Assembly: GCA_025933775.1 (NCBI GenBank)
Contig: JAICZH010000014.1
Span: 1 to 45,799, forward strand
Reading direction: 5' to 3'
DNA length: 45,799 bases
Source: Chitinophagaceae bacterium
Lineage (GTDB): Bacteria > Bacteroidota > Bacteroidia > Chitinophagales > Chitinophagaceae
The stretch's first letter is position 1; the number at the start of each line of letters is the position of its first letter. Of this stretch, positions 1-5,582 are shown piece after piece. Below the pieces are notes generated by a model, which ran no database searches, was not told the origin of the DNA, and saw only the letters and a program-made list of their open reading frames with translations. The translations under genes and the position numbers were made by a program.

Positions 1-241
1 ATCCGCAACTGCTGTTAAACTTTGCATCGCTTTTAAACAGTGGGTTTCCGCAAGCCGCACAGTAATACGTTCCCAACTCATCATGCTTATTATATTTTCC
101 AGTGAAAGGCCGCTCGGTTCCTTTTTCGCGTGCAATATGATACACATCTTTTGGTAAAATATTTTTCCATTCTTCATTAGGTATATTAACCGGAGTATTA
201 TCATTTTTAGAATATACATCATTTTTTTTATCAGTATTCAT
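1..241 (-). CDS. msrB: Peptide-methionine (R)-S-oxide reductase MsrB, 5' part only
   Basis: The first 80 codons of a gene that runs off the left edge of the window. MsrB reduces methionine-R-sulfoxide in oxidised proteins, using thioredoxin as donor. Reading the minus strand from the ATG at 241, after a polar 20-residue leader, gives a Trp-x-x-x-Leu-Pro stretch, then REKGTERPFTG, then GTYYCAACGNPLF and KFNSSCG. These are the family's conserved N-terminal blocks, including the first CxxC zinc pair. The catalytic cysteine lies beyond the edge, so activity cannot be judged. No signal peptide is visible, so the protein is probably cytoplasmic. The following 276 bases to the next gene hold only AT-rich sequence and a small TTGTA/TACAA stem near 446-460. 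Confidence 0.9.
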   Translation of the reverse strand, partial: MNTDKKNDVYSKNDNTPVNIPNEEWKNILPKDVYHIAREKGTERPFTGKYNKHDELGTYYCAACGNPLFKSDAKFNSSCG

Positions 242-517
242 AATTTATTTTTTAAAAATTTGTATAAAGTTACTCTGCATTCAACAATTTAAAACAACCA
301 AATGTTTTGGGCAATCTCAACAAAAACTTTACTTAGAATGGTAATTGTATTGACGCAATAACAATATAAAATGTATATTATTAAACAATTGGTTTTAAAT
401 ACAATTAATATTTGGAGCTATTGCATACAATACATAAATTAGCGTGTTGTACGTTATACAAACAGACCACACTAACAATTTAATCTTCAAAATTTATAAC
501 ATTAAAAAACTGTCATT

Positions 518-877
518 ATGGGTATCTTCTTAGGTTGGATTATTTTTAGTTTTGTTATTGGCTTTATTGGAAGTGGACGAAAAATTGGATTTGCGGGAGC
601 TTTTTTTCTATCACTTTTGCTATCGCCATTGATTGGACTTATTATTACGCTTGTTTCCAAAGACAAAGACGCTGAACAATATCAAAAGCAAGTTTTAGAA
701 ACACAGCAACAACAAGCTAAAGCACTAAAAAGTATTCAAGGACAACAATCTATAACTACGGGACAAAAATCCGTAACAGAACAATTAGAAAGTCTTCAAA
801 AGATGAAAGAAACAGGACATCTAACAGACGAAGAATATCAAAAAGCAAAAAACAAAGTCATTGCGTCTTTTGACTAA
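518..877 (+). CDS. Small two-helix membrane protein with C-terminal SHOCT domain
   Basis: A 119-residue protein. Residues about 3-20 and 24-47 are hydrophobic and form two membrane helices joined by a short Gly/Arg/Lys turn. Residues 50-80 are rich in Gln and Lys and look helical. Residues about 84-119 (EQLESLQKMKETGHLTDEEY and onward) match the SHOCT domain, a short C-terminal helix-turn-helix found at the end of many unrelated bacterial proteins and thought to mediate oligomerisation. The molecular function is unknown. The gene stands alone between AT-rich gaps and next to an inverted-repeat element, which together with the neighbouring PIN pair suggests accessory DNA. The domain call is secure; any role would be a guess. 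Confidence 0.75.
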   Translation: MGIFLGWIIFSFVIGFIGSGRKIGFAGAFFLSLLLSPLIGLIITLVSKDKDAEQYQKQVLETQQQQAKALKSIQGQQSITTGQKSVTEQLESLQKMKETGHLTDEEYQKAKNKVIASFD

Positions 878-1241
878 TTCGGTTGACAAACTTTTTTTAG
901 ACCAAATTTATCTTACAACTTTATAACACAAGTTGTGACAGCCCACACTGGCGCAGATATGCAGTTAAGGTAATGTGGCGTTAGCGTATCTGTGCCAAGC
1001 ATATTGAATGCTATTTTATAAAATCATTTCTTATATTTAGGAGTAGGAAATATAAATTTGCAAATAATGATAAGGTATTCAATGTCACAGATACGCCATG
1101 CGCAAAGCCACACTGCATATCTGCGCCAGCATGGAGGTAATTTTTTCTATAAAGATTCAAAAAATATTCCTTGATTTCCGAACCCCTTACGGTATGGTTC
1201 AAGACTAACATTCAATCGCTTTTTCGGTAACTTTATATTCT
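878..1241. other. Gap of 364 bases containing a large inverted-repeat element
   Basis: I see no convincing gene here. The open frame on the minus strand (1011-1211) is mostly made of one inverted-repeat arm and lacks any recognisable domain. The gap is dominated by the inverted repeat listed separately at 948-1129. A weak TAACTTTA box at 1228-1235 lies 6 bases before the PIN-domain gene and may be its promoter -7 element. Confidence 0.5.
948..1129. repeat. Imperfect inverted repeat, MITE-like or large stem-loop
   Basis: The outer 17 bases of each arm (948-964 and 1113-1129) are perfect reverse complements, with core GCGCAGATATGC. Inside them, GCGTATCTGTG (about 983-993) pairs with CACAGATACGC (1085-1095), and ATTGAAT at about 1002-1008 pairs with ATTCAAT at 1077-1083. 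The arms are each about 60 bases with small indels, around a spacer of roughly 60 AT-rich bases. It encodes no protein. It could be a miniature transposable element, a cassette recombination site or a structured RNA. Confidence 0.6.
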
Positions 1242-1703
1242 ATGAAGCAACGTATTTACATTGATACTTCCGTTATTGGGGGTTATTATGATGAAGAATT
1301 TGAAGAACCAACAAAACAATTATTTGAAAGAATAATTAATAAAGAATTCTTTGTTTATTTCTCAGAAGTAAATGAAACCGAACTTGAATTTGCACCTGAG
1401 CATATTAAAGAAGTAAAAAAACTTATACCAGTTGATTGTATTAGGCATATTGAAATTGACGATGAAGTTGAAACCTTAACCCAAACTTACATTAAAGAAA
1501 AAGCATTAGGGAAATCAAGTGAAAACGATGCTTATCATATCGCTTTAGCATCTATTAATCGGTTGGATTGTTTGATTAGCTGGAACTTTAAGCATATCGT
1601 AAATTTTGACAAAATAAAAATGTTTAACTCAATTAATATTCGATTGGGTTATCCAATTATTGACATTCGTTCACCATTAGAATTTTTAAAAAATGAAAAT
1701 TAA
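1242..1703 (+). CDS. PIN-domain protein, probable VapC-like ribonuclease toxin
   Basis: A 153-residue protein that opens with IYIDTSVIGG, the first beta-strand of a PIN domain with acidic metal ligand Asp8. A Glu near residue 47 and Asp96 in SENDAYHIALA supply the next acidic positions, followed by a hydrophobic strand and WNFKHIVN, where many PIN proteins carry an Asp or Asn. PIN proteins are Mg-dependent single-strand RNases and are the toxins of many type II toxin-antitoxin systems. The downstream 49-codon ORF overlaps the end of this gene by 11 bases in another frame, so the two are translationally coupled. That makes a toxin-first TA pair likely, though housekeeping PIN proteins exist. 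Whether it is toxic is inference. Confidence 0.75.
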   Translation: MKQRIYIDTSVIGGYYDEEFEEPTKQLFERIINKEFFVYFSEVNETELEFAPEHIKEVKKLIPVDCIRHIEIDDEVETLTQTYIKEKALGKSSENDAYHIALASINRLDCLISWNFKHIVNFDKIKMFNSINIRLGYPIIDIRSPLEFLKNEN

Positions 1704-1842
1704 AGAAGTAAAAACCTTTGACACTGTTACATTTTTCAGAGCCATAAAAGAGAAAATGGCAAAGATGATGGAGGGTATGACATTAGCTCAAAAAAAAGAA
1801 TTTATGCGTCAAATTAGAGAAGGAAAAATCAAAGTGGCTTAA
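1693..1842 (+). CDS. Small basic protein overlapping the PIN gene, candidate antitoxin
   Basis: A 49-codon ORF starting inside the last 11 bases of the PIN gene. The product begins MKIKEVKTFDTVTFFRAIKE and continues with a Met/Lys-rich helix (KEKMAKMMEGMTLAQKKEF) and a basic tail. The overlap with the PIN stop, the lack of any gap and the start ATG in an AT-rich context support real expression. Small helical partners encoded directly next to PIN toxins usually are antitoxins; here the order is toxin first. I see no DNA-binding fold that I can name. The alternative is a PIN accessory factor with no antitoxin role. Confidence 0.6.
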   Translation: MKIKEVKTFDTVTFFRAIKEKMAKMMEGMTLAQKKEFMRQIREGKIKVA

Positions 1843-1915
1843 CGAAAAACTGCCCACAACAAATGTATTGCCAAAGCAGGTCTGACGTACATTTCATCAG
1901 TTTTTTATTTGTCTC

Positions 1916-1955
1916 GTCCTTGAATAGGTTGACACAAAATCAACCAAAAAAGGAC
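1916..1955. repeat. Short hairpin, possible terminator or mobile-element scar
   Basis: GTCCTTGAATAGGTTGA (1916-1932) is followed by seven bases and then TCAACC, spacer As and AGGAC (1940-1955). The outer GTCCT/AGGAC and inner GGTTGA/TCAACC pairs form a stem with an internal bulge. It lies about 75 bases after the small PIN partner ORF. It may terminate that transcript, or be an end-to-end remnant of an insertion sequence; there is no transposase nearby. Confidence 0.35.
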
Positions 1956-2054
1956 ATAAAAAAACAATCAGTATTTTAGCTTTCAAGAAATAACCGTTCT
2001 CTGCTACAGGATTTGAAATTAAAAATTTTTCTTTACTTACTTTGTTCATCATAA

Positions 2055-2079
2055 ACTAACGGTGTGGCATAGACGCAGT
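2055..2079 (+). repeat. Dispersed 25-bp motif, copy a (variant right half)
   Basis: ACTAACGGT, GTG, then GCATAGACGCAGT. The left half is perfect and the right half ends CGCAGT instead of CGAAAA. It covers the last codons and stop of the MFS gene, which reads the opposite strand and so ends in Met-Pro-His-Arg-stop. Confidence 0.55.
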
Positions 2080-3237
2080 TTCTTTATTGCGAATAAAAGG
2101 GTTGCGCCATGCAGTATATGCCGATAATAAACTCATTACAATTAATAATGATAGTCCTTTTGATAGATTTGATTTTTCGGCAATAAAACCAATTACAGAA
2201 GGCCCGGTTAAAAAACCAATTAAACCTCCTGTGGTAATCATGGCATATCCTTTTACTGTGCTTACGCCGGGAATATTAGCAGACGCTCTGAACAAAACAG
2301 GAACAATACAACAGCTTCCAAAACCTATCAACACATAACCAACAATAGCAATTATTATTGAAGAAGTAGTAACAACCGTTAAAAAACCAGCAGCCGCTAA
2401 AAGCGCACCCGAAACCACTACCGTTTTACTACCGATCTTTGCAATCAACACATCTCCATTCAATCTTCCAACTGTCATAGCCACAGAAAAACCTGCATAA
2501 CCCAAGCTCATCAATGCTTTTGGCGATAACAGCACTTCTTTAAAATAAATAGCGCTCCAGTCGGCCACACAACCTTCGGCCATAAAGCTAACCATGCAAA
2601 TAAATGAAATACCCAATATAGATAATGAAGGTAATTTAAACGCCGACCTGCTATGAATAATATCGTTGTTTGCCAATAAATAATTTTTATTAAAAAAAAT
2701 AATTGTTACAATAATAATAGCCATCATCACAATTTGCCAGCCCGAAGAAATATGCAAAGTAAATAATAAAGCAGCAATTCCTGAACTTACTGCGCCACCC
2801 ATGCTATACATGCCATGGCAGGTGCTCATAAAAAGTTTTTTGTATTTTTTTTCCATAAGGTTTACGGTGGCATTTACAGAAACGCCATTTAAAAAACTAA
2901 TTCCACCAAAGCAATAGAGGCAAACCCAAAACATAATTCTGTTTACTGAATTTATCTGCAGCATCATAATACAGCATACAATTAAATATCCGGTAAACAT
3001 CCATTTGCCCACTGATATTTTCATAAATATTTTTGAAGATAATATCATTCCTGTAATAGCTCCTAACGGCGACAGTAAGAGGGAAAGCCCTAAACTCCCA
3101 TCTGAAAAGCCAAGCCTGGCCTTAATTCCAGGGATAGACCCAACCCAAATTCCAAAAAGCAGACTGGTAACTGCATACAAAAAACCCACTGAAAACAATG
3201 GCCGGTTATTTAAAAAGGAAATAAAATTTTTAAACAT
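2056..3237 (-). CDS. MFS transporter (sugar/fucose permease-like, 12 helices)
   Basis: A 393-residue membrane protein of the major facilitator superfamily, expected in the inner membrane. Hydrophobic segments are spread along the whole chain in two halves of six, separated by a loop near residues 185-205. The N-terminal part contains FGIWVGSIPGIKARLGFSDG and GLSLLLSPLGAITGM, typical of the YbjJ/fucose-permease branch of MFS. The substrate cannot be read from the sequence. The gene lies 36 bases downstream of the YdcF-like gene on the same strand, so the two are probably cotranscribed. Its stop codon and last four codons fall inside a copy of the dispersed 25-bp motif, which suggests the C-terminus has been remodelled by that sequence. 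Confidence 0.85.
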   Translation of the reverse strand: MFKNFISFLNNRPLFSVGFLYAVTSLLFGIWVGSIPGIKARLGFSDGSLGLSLLLSPLGAITGMILSSKIFMKISVGKWMFTGYLIVCCIMMLQINSVNRIMFWVCLYCFGGISFLNGVSVNATVNLMEKKYKKLFMSTCHGMYSMGGAVSSGIAALLFTLHISSGWQIVMMAIIIVTIIFFNKNYLLANNDIIHSRSAFKLPSLSILGISFICMVSFMAEGCVADWSAIYFKEVLLSPKALMSLGYAGFSVAMTVGRLNGDVLIAKIGSKTVVVSGALLAAAGFLTVVTTSSIIIAIVGYVLIGFGSCCIVPVLFRASANIPGVSTVKGYAMITTGGLIGFLTGPSVIGFIAEKSNLSKGLSLLIVMSLLSAYTAWRNPFIRNKETASMPHR

Positions 3238-3273
3238 AATTCAATTGGATGCGATACTTCAATTAAAAAAAAT

Positions 3274-3924
3274 TTAATTCATAACAAGATGTTTGTTGAA
3301 TCCTGCATCAATTAATTTTTCATACGCTTCCCACACTTGCTGTGGTATTTCCTGATAAATCTGAAATCCTTTTTGCGGATAAATTTTTATACGTTGCAGA
3401 TCGCCCACCATAATATTTATCACCCTTTCTATGGGAATGTTTTCATTGGCATATTTTTCAAATGGTATTTGCGGCGATGCGATTAATAATTTTTTTTCGG
3501 GCCAATGTTTTTTAAATGTCGCAAATGATCTTCGTTCCATATAAGGCTTTTGTACCACTATAAAAGAGGATGGATTTATTTCTTTTTGCGCCAGCAAATT
3601 TTGAGTGAATAAAATATTTTCACCCGTATTGGTTGATTTATTTTCAATTAAAATATTTTCAGCGGGAACGCCCTTCTTTACTGCAATTGCGGCGAATTGA
3701 TCGGCTTCCGGCTCACTCCATATTTCTTTTGTTAAGTTGCCAAGTCCGCCTGATAAAATCAATAAAGGCGCCCATCCTTCAAGGTACAATTCAGCAGCCC
3801 GTTCTGCAACTCTGAGATCATGACTTCCTAAGGCAAGTATGCAATCACTTTTTTCAAGCCGGTGATTCATGTGAAGATAATCCCATAAAATTTTGGCAAG
3901 TAAAAGTGTTTCAGAAGGTATCAT
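3274..3924 (-). CDS. YdcF family protein (DUF218)
   Basis: A 216-residue soluble protein of the DUF218/YdcF family. The core has a Rossmann-like strand CILALGSHD, then ERAAELYLEG, a Gly-rich ILSGGLGN turn, Glu-rich EPEADQFA, and the strongly conserved KSTNTGENILFT block at about residues 108-119. Family members with membrane anchors (SanA, ElyC) act in envelope polymer metabolism; soluble YdcF binds S-adenosylmethionine in vitro but its role is unclear. This protein lacks a membrane anchor. It is the first gene of a likely two-gene unit with the MFS transporter. The family call is firm, the function is not. Confidence 0.8.
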   Translation of the reverse strand: MIPSETLLLAKILWDYLHMNHRLEKSDCILALGSHDLRVAERAAELYLEGWAPLLILSGGLGNLTKEIWSEPEADQFAAIAVKKGVPAENILIENKSTNTGENILFTQNLLAQKEINPSSFIVVQKPYMERRSFATFKKHWPEKKLLIASPQIPFEKYANENIPIERVINIMVGDLQRIKIYPQKGFQIYQEIPQQVWEAYEKLIDAGFNKHLVMN

Positions 3925-3955
3925 ATAAAATTTTAAAAGAAAGGAAGCGTATAAA

Positions 3956-3980
3956 TTTTCGTTTATGCGTTACCGTTAGT
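3956..3980 (-). repeat. Dispersed 25-bp motif, copy b
   Basis: Read on the minus strand: ACTAACGGT, AAC, GCATAAACGAAAA, an essentially perfect copy. It begins 28 bases beyond the stop of the small lipoprotein gene at 4008 and in the same orientation, and lies upstream of the YdcF-like gene. Confidence 0.8.
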
Positions 3981-4007
3981 TTGCATAATTTTTTTGCAAA
4001 TAAAAAA

Positions 4008-4307
4008 TTATTGTATCCTGAAAACTTTTTTAAAATCATTTGAGATAGTTGCCGCTACAATACCGGTGGTATCTTTTTTATTAAACTGCATTTCCACATG
4101 AAATTGGCAGATATAATCTTTTTCTTTTTTTTCAGGATAATAAGTAACATCTTTGATAGTAAACTGAACGCCGGGCCGAAGCGTTTTATGCAGGTAATCT
4201 CCCATTGTTTTTATAAGTTGTTTCTGCAATGCAACTCCCGATAATTCTTTTGGCTTACATCCCGCTCCAAAAGTCAATAAAAGGGCAGCAATAAAAAAAT
4301 GTTTCAT
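4008..4307 (-). CDS. Small lipoprotein of unknown function
   Basis: A 99-residue protein with a signal peptide ending in the lipobox-like TFGAGC, so Cys17 is the likely lipidation site and the mature protein of about 83 residues is membrane anchored on the periplasmic side. The remainder has alternating hydrophobic and polar residues (VQFTIKDVTYYPE, YICQFHVEMQF), consistent with a small beta-sheet domain. I do not recognise the family. It is followed by a copy of the dispersed 25-bp motif and preceded by a 333-base gap with a nested inverted repeat, so it is probably a single-gene unit. Confidence 0.6.
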   Translation of the reverse strand: MKHFFIAALLLTFGAGCKPKELSGVALQKQLIKTMGDYLHKTLRPGVQFTIKDVTYYPEKKEKDYICQFHVEMQFNKKDTTGIVAATISNDFKKVFRIQ

Positions 4308-4440
4308 TGAATTTTTTCAATAAAATTAATAAACTTATAAATTGTTTCTATAAGAAACTTGTTGTAAAAAGATAAAAGAAATAATAAAACGAAACCCATT
4401 GTACGATTAAATTTTTGGTGAATAGTACTATAGTAATATC

Positions 4441-4562
4441 AACCTTAGTAGAAAAAATTAAATTAGAAGTTCTACCTTATTAACTTATTTTTTGAAACAC
4501 ACTTTTAAATAAATAATGTAATAAGGTTTAAATAATCTATGAAATGATTTTCTACTAAGGTT
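4441..4562. repeat. Nested inverted repeat in the 333-base gap at 4308-4640
   Basis: Outer arms AACCTTAGTAGAAAA (4441-4455) and its exact reverse complement (4548-4562) enclose inner arms ACCTTATTA (4484-4492) and TAATAAGGT (4519-4527). The element spans about 122 bases and contains no ORF. It lies upstream of the small lipoprotein gene and downstream of the alpha/beta hydrolase, both read on the minus strand. It may be a MITE, a structured RNA or a complex terminator. The rest of the gap is AT-rich with no visible gene. Confidence 0.6.
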
Positions 4563-4640
4563 AAAGACAAAAAAATAAAAAATATATCTCAATCACACAA
4601 CGGGTAAAACGAAATAAAAAAAATAATATTTGTAAAAACA

Positions 4641-5495
4641 TCAATTAAACCGGTCAAGCCCTTCTATTTTTTTATAAGGAGTTTTAAAAAAATGATCTAC
4701 TACTTCATTAAACTGATCTTTATAATAAACAGGAGTAGAATGCCCGGCGCCGGGTATTATCCATAAATAAGAAAGTGGAATAGACGCGGCGATAAGTAAA
4801 GTATGTTTTAAAAGAATTACATCATGATCGCCGCTGATAACTAAAACAGGACATTGAATTTTGTTTAATTGTTGCGGATTGATATGCGGCCCGAATGATA
4901 GTAAATGCGCCACTTTGCGATTGTTTTTAACTTCAGCTGTTTGCGTAAGCTTTTCAAATGATTCATTATATTTTAATGCCCAGTTATATGCAGTAGCATC
5001 TACAGCAGAGGTATCGGGTGATAATTTCGCTCCGGTTATAGCCAGCTTTTTTATTTTACCGGGATGATGTATCGCCAACAAAAGGCTCTCGATGGCGCCA
5101 TCGCCCCAACCGATTACATAACACGAATCCACATGAAGTGCATCCAACAAACTATTATAATCATCAGCCATCATCGCATAGCCTAGCGAATCGCCCGTAT
5201 CTGTTGATTTTCCCTGTGCCCTACTATCTGCCACAATCACTTTATAATTTTTTGCAAAATAGGGAACCTGGTACATGAAATTACTTATTGAACCTCCGTT
5301 ATCATGAATTAAAAGCAAGGGATAACCTGTTCCATACATTTCGTAATACATATTAAATCCCCTTATCTTAATATAATGGCCGGCTTTTTCATTGTCGCCG
5401 ATTTTTGTAGTATCTATCGAAGAAAATTGTGCTGAAACAAAAGAAGCAGTCATGATTGCTATAACTACAAGAAACAAGGCTTTTATGTTTTTCAT
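4641..5495 (-). CDS. Exported alpha/beta hydrolase-fold protein lacking the nucleophile serine (probable pseudoenzyme)
   Basis: A 284-residue protein with a signal peptide (MKNIKALFLVVIAIMTASF, cleavage near SAQ) and an alpha/beta hydrolase fold: strand LLLIHDNGG, VADSRAQGKST, nucleophile-elbow region YVIGWGDGAIES, Asp-loop VISGDHD and His-loop PGAGHS. In the intact paralogue at 44725-45537 the elbow reads GWSDGG and the oxyanion strand IHGNGG. Here Ser is Gly131 (codon GGC at 5103-5105, one base from AGC) and the oxyanion Gly is Asp. Acid and His positions remain. The protein should therefore lack normal hydrolase activity and may bind a ligand instead. It is closest to polA but 80 bases away, and has its own TAAATTTG box directly at the start codon. 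Confidence 0.8.
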   Translation of the reverse strand: MKNIKALFLVVIAIMTASFVSAQFSSIDTTKIGDNEKAGHYIKIRGFNMYYEMYGTGYPLLLIHDNGGSISNFMYQVPYFAKNYKVIVADSRAQGKSTDTGDSLGYAMMADDYNSLLDALHVDSCYVIGWGDGAIESLLLAIHHPGKIKKLAITGAKLSPDTSAVDATAYNWALKYNESFEKLTQTAEVKNNRKVAHLLSFGPHINPQQLNKIQCPVLVISGDHDVILLKHTLLIAASIPLSYLWIIPGAGHSTPVYYKDQFNEVVDHFFKTPYKKIEGLDRFN

Positions 5496-5499
5496 TCTG

Positions 5500-5507
5500 C
5501 AAATTTA
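5500..5507 (-). promoter_or_regulatory. Promoter -7 box TAAATTTG abutting the hydrolase start
   Basis: On the minus strand TAAATTTG matches the Bacteroidota -7 consensus TAnnTTTG exactly. It ends only 4 bases before the ATG at 5495, so the transcript would be leaderless or nearly so. No convincing -33 TTG was found, so this is a candidate only. Confidence 0.45.
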
Positions 5508-5582
5508 AAACACAAGCAAGAAAATGCTTTAAGCAAAAAATAATTTTATGAATATAAATGCACCAAAAAATTTGCTTACTTA

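Noticed and set aside
1011-1211. A 66-codon frame on the minus strand in the first inverted-repeat element
   Set aside because: It is built largely from one repeat arm, with no domain and no promoter.
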